Below, one piece after another: positions 24,964 through 33,743 of a DNA stretch of 64,000 bases. Below the pieces are notes generated by a model. That model made no database searches. It was not told where the DNA came from and was given only the letters and a program-made list of their open reading frames with translations. Source of the DNA: Nocardioides luteus (GTDB taxonomy: Bacteria; Actinomycetota; Actinomycetes; Propionibacteriales; Nocardioidaceae); NCBI RefSeq assembly GCF_000960475.2, contig NZ_JZDQ02000009.1, forward strand, positions 1 to 64,000, written 5' to 3'. A program made the translations under genes and the position numbers. How positions within the stretch are numbered: the stretch's first letter is position 1; each line of letters begins with the position of its first letter.

Positions 24964-25557
24964 TCACTCGACGGCGGAGCCCTCCAGCTCGTCGACGAGC
25001 ACGAGGCCGCGCTCGGCCCAGGCGATCGCGGCGCGCGCCTGGTCGATCAGGCCGTCGTAGGCGAAGACCTTGTAGCGCACGATCCGGTCCCACTGGCTCG
25101 CGTCGTAGTGGTCCAGGCGGCGGGCCAGGGTGGGGTGGCTGCGGTCGACGAGCGTGGCACGGGTGGCCTCGAGCATCGCCAGGTGCTCGGTCCAGTAGTC
25201 GCGGAACTGCTCCAGCTCGGCGCGCGCGGCGCCCGGCTCGGCCCACTCCAGGTAGGCCGCCTTCAGGTAGGCCGGCTCCCGCTGACGGCGGATCTCGATG
25301 GGCGCGTCCATCCACTCCCGGAAGGCCTGCACCCCGGCGTCGGTGACGGCGTACTCCTTCTTGGTGCCCTTCTTGCCCCACGGCACGACCGTCGACTCGA
25401 GCAGGCCGTCGCGCTCCATCCGGTTGAGCTCCGGATAGATCTGGGAGTCGGGCGCGTGCCACACGTGGGCCACCGACTGGCTGAACTGCTTGGAGACGTC
25501 GTAGCCGGTCATCGGGCTCGAGGTGAGCAGGGCGAGCAGCGCATACCTCAGCGACAT
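24964..25557 (-). CDS. vanR: PadR-family regulator, probable VanR
   Basis: A 197-residue PadR protein. The N-terminal winged helix reads LRYALLALLTSSPMTGYDVSKQFSQSVAHVWHAPDSQIYPELNRMERDGLLE (about 3-54), and the C-terminal Vir_act_alpha_C-like helical domain gives dimerisation. It is divergent from vanA with a 115-bp shared region containing inverted repeats. The same PadR-vanAB arrangement represses vanillate genes in Corynebacterium, so this one most likely represses vanA-vanB-transporter until vanillate is present. Confidence 0.82.
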   Translation of the reverse strand: MSLRYALLALLTSSPMTGYDVSKQFSQSVAHVWHAPDSQIYPELNRMERDGLLESTVVPWGKKGTKKEYAVTDAGVQAFREWMDAPIEIRRQREPAYLKAAYLEWAEPGAARAELEQFRDYWTEHLAMLEATRATLVDRSHPTLARRLDHYDASQWDRIVRYKVFAYDGLIDQARAAIAWAERGLVLVDELEGSAVE

Positions 25558-25608
25558 CGTGACCCCCTCTCCACGCGGTGACCGTGCCGCGAGCGTACCT
25601 GCCTCTTG

Positions 25609-25663
25609 TCACTCACTATAGAGATAGGTAGTTTGTGACGAGTACAACACCTATCCCCATAGG
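25609..25663. promoter_or_regulatory. Inverted repeats between vanR and vanA, candidate PadR operator
   Basis: Two dyads lie in the divergent intergenic region. TCAC...GTGA at 25609-25638 encloses ACTAT-N8-GTAGT (25615-25632). A second dyad, CCTAT-N4-ATAGG at 25650-25663, abuts the GGGAG ribosome site of vanA. The segment is AT-rich for this genome. Either or both could bind the PadR protein. Confidence 0.5.
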
Positions 25664-25672
25664 GAGTTCCCC

Positions 25673-26776
25673 ATGACCATCCTGGATTCCCCGCCGATCA
25701 CCGCGGCCAGCAAGATCTTCAACTTCCCCCGCAACGCCTGGTACGTCGCGGCCTGGGACCACGAGGTGACCGCCAAGCAGCCGCTCGCCCGCACCATCGC
25801 CGGCGTCCCGCTGGCGCTGTGGCGCAACAGCGACGGCCGCGCGGTCGCGCTCGCCGACGCCTGCTGGCACCGGCTGGCGCCGCTCTCGAAGGGCACGGTG
25901 CTCGGCGACGAGATCCAGTGCCCCTACCACGGGCTGCGCTACAACTCCGCCGGCCGCTGCACGAGCATGCCCGCGCAGGAGACGATCAACCCGAGCGCGA
26001 TCGTCCCGTCCTACCCGGTCGTGGAGCGCTACCGCTACGTGTGGGTCTGGGTGGGCGACCCCGATCTCGCCGACCCCGCCGCCGTGCCCGACATGCACCA
26101 GATGGACTCACCGGACTGGGCCGGCGACGGCGAGACGATCTACGCGCCGTGCAACTACCAGCTGGTGCTCGACAACCTGATGGACCTCACCCACGAGGAG
26201 TTCGTGCACAGCTCGAGCATCGGGCAGGACGAGCTCTCCGAGGCCGAGTTCGAGGTGAGCCACGACGACCGCCACGTGACCGTGACCCGCTGGATGCGCG
26301 ACATCGACGCGCCCCCGTTCTGGCTGAAGAACATGCGCGACAAGTTCCCCGGCTTCTCCGGGAAGGTCGACCGCTGGCAGATCATCCACTTCGAGGCGCC
26401 CTCGACCATCTGCATCGACGTCGGCGTCGCCAAGGCCGGGACCGGCGCCCCCGAGGGCGACCGCAGCCAGGGCGTGAACGGCTTCGTGATGAACACGATC
26501 ACCCCCGAGACGGCACGGACGTCGCACTACTTCTGGGCCTTCATGCGCAACTACCGGCTGGAGAGCCAGACGATCACCACCCAGCTGCGCCAGGGCGTCC
26601 ACGGCGTCTTCGGCGAGGACGAGGACATGCTGGCCGCCCAGCAGCGCGCGATCGACGCCAACCCGGACCACGAGTTCTACAGCCTCAACATCGACGCCGG
26701 CGGCATGTGGGTGCGCCGGATCCTGGACCGCATGCTGCAGGCGGAGGGTCTCCCCGCCGCCGCGGCCGCGAAGTGA
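25673..26776 (+). CDS. vanA: Vanillate O-demethylase oxygenase subunit
   Basis: A 367-residue Rieske non-haem iron oxygenase. The [2Fe-2S] ligands are C64, H66, C83 and H86 (ACWHR, CPYHG). The mononuclear iron site is in DNLMDLTHEEFVH with H174 and H179. The N-terminal FPRNAWYVAAW and length match VanA. It hydroxylates the methoxy carbon of vanillate, giving protocatechuate and formaldehyde, using electrons from the reductase encoded 10 nt downstream. The ATG has GGGAG at 6 nt. Related demethylases (dicamba, syringate) are possible alternatives. Confidence 0.87.
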   Translation: MTILDSPPITAASKIFNFPRNAWYVAAWDHEVTAKQPLARTIAGVPLALWRNSDGRAVALADACWHRLAPLSKGTVLGDEIQCPYHGLRYNSAGRCTSMPAQETINPSAIVPSYPVVERYRYVWVWVGDPDLADPAAVPDMHQMDSPDWAGDGETIYAPCNYQLVLDNLMDLTHEEFVHSSSIGQDELSEAEFEVSHDDRHVTVTRWMRDIDAPPFWLKNMRDKFPGFSGKVDRWQIIHFEAPSTICIDVGVAKAGTGAPEGDRSQGVNGFVMNTITPETARTSHYFWAFMRNYRLESQTITTQLRQGVHGVFGEDEDMLAAQQRAIDANPDHEFYSLNIDAGGMWVRRILDRMLQAEGLPAAAAAK

Positions 26777-26786
26777 GGCGGCCGCC

Positions 26787-27803
26787 ATGGCAGTGAACAC
26801 CCAGACCTGGTGGCAGCAGGGCCGCGTGGTCGAGACCTCCGACCTCGCCGAAGGCGTACGCCGGGTCGTGCTCGCTCCCGACCGACCCGTCCACGCCGCA
26901 CCCGGCACCCACGTCGACCTCCGGCTCGACCTCGCCGGGCACGTCCGGAAGCGGTCCTACTCGGTCGTCCGCTCCGAGGACGGCGGCCGCCGGCTCACGC
27001 TCGGCGTCCAGCTGGCTCCCTCCTCACGCGGCGGGTCCCGGCACATGCACGGTCTCGCGCCCGGCGACGTCGTCGAGATGACCGGCCCGGTCCAGAGCTT
27101 CCCGCTCGGGGTCGGCGCCGACCGCTACGTACTGGTCGCCGGCGGCATCGGCGTCACCGCGCTGGTCGCGATGGCCGACGCGCTGCGCCGCCGCGGCGCC
27201 GACTACACGCTCGTCCTGGCCGGGCGGCGGCGTGCGGTCATGGCGTACCTGGGCGAGCTCGTCGAGGTGCACGGCGATCGCGTGCGGGTGTTCGTCGACG
27301 ACGAGGACGTACGTCTGGATGTCGCCGAGCTCGTCGGCGAGATCGCCGGGTCGCCGGCCGCGGCGCGGACCGAGATGTACATGTGCGGGCCGATCCGGCT
27401 GATGGACGCGATCCGTCGCGCCTGGGTCTCCCACGAGCTGCCGGAGCCGAACCTGCGGTTCGAGACGTTCGGCAGCAGCGGCGCCTGGGCGGCCGAGGAC
27501 TTCGTCGTGCACCTCCCCCAGCTCGACCGTTCGGTCCGCGTCGGCAAGGACAGCTCGATGCTCGATGCGCTCGAGGACGCCGGCGTCGACGTGATGTGGG
27601 ACTGCCGCAAGGGCGAGTGCGGGATCTGCCAGGTCAAGGTGCTCGACGTCAGCGGCCGGATCGACCACCGCGACGTCTTCCTGAGCCAGCAGCAGAAGGA
27701 GACGTACGCGTCCTTGTGCCTCTGCGTCGCCCGCGCCGCCCGCGGCGACTCCGCCGACGCGGATGCCGCCGAGCCGGCGGCCGTGACCCTGCATCTTCCG
27801 TGA
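26787..27803 (+). CDS. vanB: Vanillate O-demethylase reductase subunit (ferredoxin:NAD reductase type)
   Basis: A 338-residue electron-transfer protein. The FMN-binding domain comes first (RKRSYSVVRS near 50), then the NAD domain (VLVAGGIGVTALVAMADAL, about 111-129; MYMCGP near 197). The C-terminal plant-type [2Fe-2S] domain has ligands C273, C278, C281 and C311 (CRKGECGICQ, SLCLC). This domain order is that of VanB/phthalate dioxygenase reductase. It passes NADH electrons to VanA and follows it directly in the operon. Confidence 0.88.
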   Translation: MAVNTQTWWQQGRVVETSDLAEGVRRVVLAPDRPVHAAPGTHVDLRLDLAGHVRKRSYSVVRSEDGGRRLTLGVQLAPSSRGGSRHMHGLAPGDVVEMTGPVQSFPLGVGADRYVLVAGGIGVTALVAMADALRRRGADYTLVLAGRRRAVMAYLGELVEVHGDRVRVFVDDEDVRLDVAELVGEIAGSPAAARTEMYMCGPIRLMDAIRRAWVSHELPEPNLRFETFGSSGAWAAEDFVVHLPQLDRSVRVGKDSSMLDALEDAGVDVMWDCRKGECGICQVKVLDVSGRIDHRDVFLSQQQKETYASLCLCVARAARGDSADADAAEPAAVTLHLP

Positions 27804-27828
27804 ACCCCCACCCCGAAAGAGACCCGAG

Positions 27829-29166
27829 ATGAACCTCCGTGCGCGCATCGACGCCTCCGCGATGACTCCCTACCAGTGGATGGTCGTCGCGCTCTGCGTC
27901 CTGCTGAACTGTCTGGACGGATTCGACGTGATGGCGATGGCCTTCACCGCCTCCTCGCTGACCGAGGAGTTCGCGCTGAGCGGCTCGGAGCTCGGCGTAC
28001 TGCTCAGCGCCGGCCTGGTCGGCATGGCGGTCGGCTCGCTGGCGCTGGCCCCGGTTGCCGACGTCATCGGCCGCCGGCCGCTGATCCTGATCAGCGTCGG
28101 CCTGGCGACCGCCGGGATGCTGCTCTCCGCAGCCGCCCCGTCCGCCCTCCTGCTCGGCCTCGCCCGCGTCATCACCGGGCTCGGGGTCGGCGGCATTCTG
28201 GCCAGCACCAACGTCATCGCGAGCGAGTACGCCTCGGCGCGCTGGCGCGGTCTGGCGATCGGCCTCTACACGGCCGGCTACGGCATCGGCGCCACCCTCG
28301 GCGGTGTCGCCGCGCGCGGCATGCTCGCCGACCTCGGCTGGCGCAGCGTCTTCGTCGCCGGCGGCGTCGCGACCGCGATCGCGCTGGTGCTCCTGGTCGT
28401 GCTCCTGCCCGAGTCGGTCGACTTCCTGCTCCAGCGCCGGCCGCGGCAGGCCGTCGAGCGGATCAACCGGATCCTCAGGCGGCTCGGTCAGGCCACCGTC
28501 ACCGCCGACTCGCTCGGCTCGGCGCTCGTGTCTTCGACCCGGCGCCGGAACGGCAACCCCGGCGTGCTGCTCGGTGCGGACCTGCGCCGCTCGACCCTGC
28601 TCATCTGGGTGGCGTTCCTGGCGACGATGTTCGGCTTCTACTTCGTCAACAGCTGGACCCCGCAGCTGCTGGTGACCTCCGGGATGGCCGAGGCGGACGC
28701 GGTCACCGCCGGCATGATGCTGGCGCTGGGCGGCACCGCCGGCTCGGTGCTCTACGGCCTCGTCGCCTCCCGGCTGGACAGCCGCCTGGTCCTGATCGGC
28801 TTCACGGTGCTCTCGGCGCTGACGATGGTCGTCTTCATCACCAGCACGGCGCTGCTCACGGTCGCGCTGATCATCGGCGTGGGCGTCGGCGCGCTCATCA
28901 ACGGTTGCATCGCCGGCCTCTACACGATCACCCCGGCCGTCTACGGCACCGAGATCCGCAGCACCGGCATGGGCTGGGCGATCGGCATCGGCCGGATCGG
29001 GGCGATCCTGTCGCCGATGCTCGCCGGGCGCCTGCTCGACGCCTCCTGGACCCCGGTGAACCTGTATGTCGGCGCTGCTGTCGTCGTCGCGATCTCCGCC
29101 GTCGCGCTGCTCTTCCTGCGGAGCGGCCGGGCCGCCCGGCCGGTTCCGGAGGTCGCGTCGGCTTAG
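27829..29166 (+). CDS. MFS aromatic-acid:H+ symporter, VanK/PcaK type
   Basis: A 445-residue protein with twelve membrane helices. The N terminus YQWMVVALCVLLNCLDGFDVMAMAF contains the DGxD motif of the aromatic acid:H+ symporter group, and the loop 2-3 motif reads PVADVIGRRPLI. It is 25 nt after vanB in the same operon, so vanillate or a related lignin-derived aromatic acid is the likely cargo. Confidence 0.85.
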   Translation: MNLRARIDASAMTPYQWMVVALCVLLNCLDGFDVMAMAFTASSLTEEFALSGSELGVLLSAGLVGMAVGSLALAPVADVIGRRPLILISVGLATAGMLLSAAAPSALLLGLARVITGLGVGGILASTNVIASEYASARWRGLAIGLYTAGYGIGATLGGVAARGMLADLGWRSVFVAGGVATAIALVLLVVLLPESVDFLLQRRPRQAVERINRILRRLGQATVTADSLGSALVSSTRRRNGNPGVLLGADLRRSTLLIWVAFLATMFGFYFVNSWTPQLLVTSGMAEADAVTAGMMLALGGTAGSVLYGLVASRLDSRLVLIGFTVLSALTMVVFITSTALLTVALIIGVGVGALINGCIAGLYTITPAVYGTEIRSTGMGWAIGIGRIGAILSPMLAGRLLDASWTPVNLYVGAAVVVAISAVALLFLRSGRAARPVPEVASA

Positions 29167-29187
29167 GTGGCGCGTCGGGTGTGGCGA

Positions 29188-29250
29188 GATAGTCCAGGGA
29201 GTTTCCGTCGCTCTACTGGGCGGTAACCGACGGAAGCTCCCTGGACTATC
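29188..29250. terminator. Long hairpin (23-bp stem, 17-nt loop) after the vanillate operon
   Basis: 29188-29210 pairs with 29228-29250 over 23 bp with a single mismatch (T opposite G, which could pair as G-U in RNA). It lies 21 nt past the transporter stop and should terminate the operon. The stem is long for a terminator and may be a mobile palindromic unit. Confidence 0.65.
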
Positions 29251-29348
29251 CCCCGCCAGGGGCGCGCGGGATGCAACCGGGACCGGCCGTGAAGCGTCTG
29301 GATCGGCAGAACGCCCGCTCGGGGCGTACGACCGACGAGGAGCCACCC

Positions 29349-30029
29349 ATGACCACATCCCGCCTTCACCTCCGCGCCGTGCTCGCGGCGACCGCCGTGG
29401 TCGGGCTGCTCGGCCTGGCCGGGTGCGGGAGCGATCCCGCGCCGGCCGCCGGATCGCCCACGCCCCTACCTTCCTCGGTGCCGTCCTCTGCGCCGTCTTC
29501 CGAGCCCTCCGCGACGCCCACCCCGGCTCCGTCGGAGGTCCCGGTCTCCGCGACGCCGTCGGCCGAGCCGACGCCGCAGCTCGACTGGGGCGGCCCGCTG
29601 GCGCCCGGGGCGTTCGGGAAGATCAAGGCGGAGGGCAACGTACGCAGCCTGGTCGATCAGGGCTGGATGACCCGCGACACCGCGCGCGAGGACGCGTGCG
29701 AGGGCACGCACTGGAAGTGGGCCGACCAGCTCGGTGACGGCATCGACGTCACCTACGACCAGCAGGGCACCATCGGCTCGTTCGGGATGAGCAAGCCCGT
29801 CCTCGAGACCGCCCAGGGCGTCACGATCGGCGACACCCTGATGGTGCTCAAGGACGTCTACGGGACGGGCTCGGAGAAGACCAATGACTACGGCCAGACG
29901 ACCTGGGTCGTCCAGGACGGCGACCGCTGGATCGGCTTCCTCCTCTCCGGCAACACCCGCGACGCGAAGATCGAGTTCATCGAGGTCTCCGTCGGCCGCC
30001 AGCCCGGCCTGCTCCGCGACGGCTGCTGA
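29349..30029 (+). CDS. Secreted lipoprotein, function unknown
   Basis: A 226-residue lipoprotein. The lipobox is LGLAGC (Cys near 26), followed by a Ser/Pro/Thr-rich linker of about 50 residues (SPTPLPSSVPSSAPSSEPS and so on) and a globular domain of about 150 residues with paired cysteines (EDACEGTHWKW, C-terminal DGC). The domain is not recognised; the pattern is typical of cell-surface actinobacterial lipoproteins. It is monocistronic between a long hairpin and sodC. Confidence 0.72.
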   Translation: MTTSRLHLRAVLAATAVVGLLGLAGCGSDPAPAAGSPTPLPSSVPSSAPSSEPSATPTPAPSEVPVSATPSAEPTPQLDWGGPLAPGAFGKIKAEGNVRSLVDQGWMTRDTAREDACEGTHWKWADQLGDGIDVTYDQQGTIGSFGMSKPVLETAQGVTIGDTLMVLKDVYGTGSEKTNDYGQTTWVVQDGDRWIGFLLSGNTRDAKIEFIEVSVGRQPGLLRDGC

Positions 30030-30080
30030 TCCTTCGACGTACGGTGGAGGCGACCGGATCCGTTCTCGTGGAGGTATCCC

Positions 30081-30668
30081 ATGTCCCGTCGTACGACGGC
30101 TGCCGTGCTCGCAGCCGGTTGCCTGCTGACTCTCGCCGCCTGCGGGGAAGGCGCCGACCCTGACCCGGGTGATCGCGACGAGGTGAGCGCGAAGCTCGCC
30201 GGCCCCGACGGGAAGAAGGTCGGGACGGTCGAGATCGAGGAGGACGACGGGGCCACCCAGATCAGCGTCCGGGTCAGTGGCCTCTCGCCCGGCTACCACG
30301 GCTTCCACGTACACACGACCGGCAAGTGTGAGGCCGACAGCGCGGCTCCGGACGACCCGTCGAAGACCGGTGACTTCCTCTCCGCGGGTGGTCACCTCAA
30401 CCCCGACGACAGCGCCCACGGCGAGCACCTCGGCGACCTGCCGGCGCTCCTCGTGAACGAGGACGGCACCGCCAGCCTGGAGTTCTCCGGCCCGTTCACG
30501 CTCACCGACCTCCGGGACGCCGACGGCAGCGCGGTGATGATCCACGAAGGCCGGGACAACTACGCCAACGTCCCGGAGCGGTATGCCCCCGAGGGCCCGG
30601 ACGAGGACACCACCAAGACCGGCGACGCCGGTGACCGGATCGCCTGCGCGGTGATCGAGGCGGGCTGA
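30081..30668 (+). CDS. sodC: Cu/Zn superoxide dismutase lipoprotein
   Basis: A 195-residue lipoprotein (lipobox LTLAAC, Cys near 21) with a SodC domain. Copper ligands lie in GFHVHTTGKC; metal-site His are in GGHLNPDDSAHGEHLGDLP; MIHEGRDNYANVP supplies the fourth copper His and the C-terminal GDAGDRIACAVI supplies the disulphide Cys and active-site Arg. It removes superoxide at the cell surface. The ATG follows GTGGAGG. Confidence 0.9.
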   Translation: MSRRTTAAVLAAGCLLTLAACGEGADPDPGDRDEVSAKLAGPDGKKVGTVEIEEDDGATQISVRVSGLSPGYHGFHVHTTGKCEADSAAPDDPSKTGDFLSAGGHLNPDDSAHGEHLGDLPALLVNEDGTASLEFSGPFTLTDLRDADGSAVMIHEGRDNYANVPERYAPEGPDEDTTKTGDAGDRIACAVIEAG

Positions 30669-30719
30669 CCCTCGCCGAAATGAGGGGACGTACGCAGCGC
30701 CGGGCCGCAGACTGGGGCG

Positions 30720-31208
30720 GTGACCACCGAACTCACCCCGACCGACATGGCTCACCTGCGACGCTGCCTGGAGTTGGCCGCGGAGGCGCTGACGGACGGC
30801 GACGGGCCGTTCGGCTCCGTCCTGGCCGACAGCGCCGGCACCGCGCTCCGGGAGGGGCGTAACCGCGAGCACTCGACCGGCGACCCGACGGCACATCCCG
30901 AGATCGAGCTCGCCCGCTGGGCGGGCATCGAGCTCGACCCCGCGACCCGGGCGGGCGCGACGGTCTACACCTCCGGCGAGCACTGTCCGATGTGCTCGGC
31001 CGCCCACGGCTGGTCCGGCGTCGGACGGATCGTCTACATCGCCTCCTCCGAGCAGCTGACGCGGTGGCGAGCGGGCTGGGGCGCCTCCGAGTCGCCCGTG
31101 CGGGCCCTGCCGATCCAGGAGGTCGCACCGGCCGTCGAGGTCGTCGGCCCCGTGCCCGAGCTGGTCGAGGAGATCCGTGCGCTCCACCAGGCGGCCGCCG
31201 GAGCCTGA
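30720..31208 (+). CDS. Cytidine/deoxycytidylate-type nucleoside or base deaminase
   Basis: A 162-residue deaminase fold protein. The zinc and catalytic motif reads H59-P-E61 instead of the common HAE, and the second zinc motif reads EHCPMC (C89, C92) instead of EPCPMC. An N-terminal GDGPFGSVLAD and a helical C terminus match guanine-deaminase/CMP-deaminase-like small enzymes. The zinc ligands are intact, so it is probably active, but the substrate is unclear. The GTG start has a weak ribosome site. Confidence 0.75.
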   Translation: MTTELTPTDMAHLRRCLELAAEALTDGDGPFGSVLADSAGTALREGRNREHSTGDPTAHPEIELARWAGIELDPATRAGATVYTSGEHCPMCSAAHGWSGVGRIVYIASSEQLTRWRAGWGASESPVRALPIQEVAPAVEVVGPVPELVEEIRALHQAAAGA

Positions 31209-31239
31209 TCGGCGCGGTGTAACCGCCAACACACTTTTC

Positions 31240-31271
31240 TTGCATTGACTGCAACTTGCACTCAGTGCAAG
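31240..31271. promoter_or_regulatory. Two tandem palindromes, likely TetR operators
   Basis: TTGCA-N5-TGCAA at 31240-31254 and the perfect 17-bp CTTGCACTCAGTGCAAG at 31255-31271 share the half-site TTGCA and are spaced 16 bp centre to centre. The second ends 9 bp before the TetR start codon. This is the expected arrangement for an autoregulated TetR repressor bound as two dimers. Confidence 0.75.
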
Positions 31272-31280
31272 AATAGTGGC

Positions 31281-31886
31281 GTGCCCACCTCTGCCCCGCC
31301 TCCGAACGCCCGCGAGCGTCAGAAGCGGGAGCGTCGGCTGGCGCTGATCGAGGCTGCTCAGCGACTGGTCGGCGAGCGTGGGCTCGATGACGTCACCGTG
31401 GAGGAGATCAGCTCTGCGGCGGGGCTGTCGACGCGTACGTTCTTCAACTACTTCGACTCCAAGGACGACGCGGTTCTCGGGATCCAGGAGATCGAGCTGG
31501 ATGCCGAGGTGCGCGCACAGTTCGTCTCCGGCGGGCCGTCGGGGCGGCTGATGAGCGACCTGGAGGCACTGGTGGCCGGCTTCCTCAAGGACGCCGCTCC
31601 CAACATCGAGCAGGTCGAGCGAGCCATGCGGCTGCTGACCTCGGAACCCCGCCTCATGCAGCGGCACGTCGCCTGGCACCAGCGCATCGTCGGCGAGTTC
31701 GAGGAGCTGCTCTCCGAGCGTCGCAAGGCACGACCCTCCCCCGTCGACGACGACACCATCGGGATGGTCGCCGGACTGCTGATGCGGTCCAGCGCACTCG
31801 CCTGGGCGCGGTCGGGCTACGAGGGCGATGCGGCGGCGCATCTGCCCGAGGCCGTCGCCCAGCTCCGCCTGCTCCTCGACGACTAG
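31281..31886 (+). CDS. TetR-family transcriptional regulator
   Basis: A 201-residue regulator. The N-terminal TetR helix-turn-helix reads ALIEAAQRLVGERGLDDVTVEEISSAAGLSTRTFFNYFDSKDDAV (about 20-64), with the helical ligand-binding domain behind it. GTG 31281 was chosen because the longer frame would pass through the operator palindromes. The start lies about 10 nt after the last palindrome and a leaderless transcript is possible. The 14-helix MFS gene follows 89 nt downstream, the standard repressor-efflux layout. Confidence 0.85.
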   Translation: MPTSAPPPNARERQKRERRLALIEAAQRLVGERGLDDVTVEEISSAAGLSTRTFFNYFDSKDDAVLGIQEIELDAEVRAQFVSGGPSGRLMSDLEALVAGFLKDAAPNIEQVERAMRLLTSEPRLMQRHVAWHQRIVGEFEELLSERRKARPSPVDDDTIGMVAGLLMRSSALAWARSGYEGDAAAHLPEAVAQLRLLLDD

Positions 31887-31920
31887 CCGCAGACAGCCTC
31901 AACTCTCGGGATCCTCACGT

Positions 31921-31937
31921 CACACGGCACCCGTGTG
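31921..31937. promoter_or_regulatory. Short dyad between the TetR gene and the efflux gene
   Basis: CACACGG-CAC-CCGTGTG is a perfect 7-3-7 inverted repeat in the 89-nt spacer. It could be a weak attenuator or another protein site; evidence is the symmetry only. Confidence 0.35.
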
Positions 31938-31963
31938 TCCTCACCTCGTCAACTCCTGCCTGA

Positions 31964-33568
<1,605 letters not shown>

Positions 33569-33578
33569 GTCGTTCGGA

Positions 33579-33621
33579 AGGTGGGTCCTGACCAGCGGTT
33601 TCTGCCGGTCAGGACCCACCT
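33579..33621. terminator. 15-bp hairpin terminator after the efflux gene
   Basis: 33579-33593 and 33607-33621 pair perfectly (AGGTGGGTCCTGACC and its complement) around a 13-nt loop, followed by CTTT. It separates the TetR-MFS unit from the sphingolipid operon. Confidence 0.75.
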
Positions 33622-33743
33622 CTTTGACCGCGTACGGCTCACCGGAATCTCCATCTGGGCACGACCGCGGACGCCTGACCACGAAGTGGGTCATTTGTCC
33701 AGGACTATTGACCCACCCTGCAGGCAGCGGGCATCCTCCGGGT

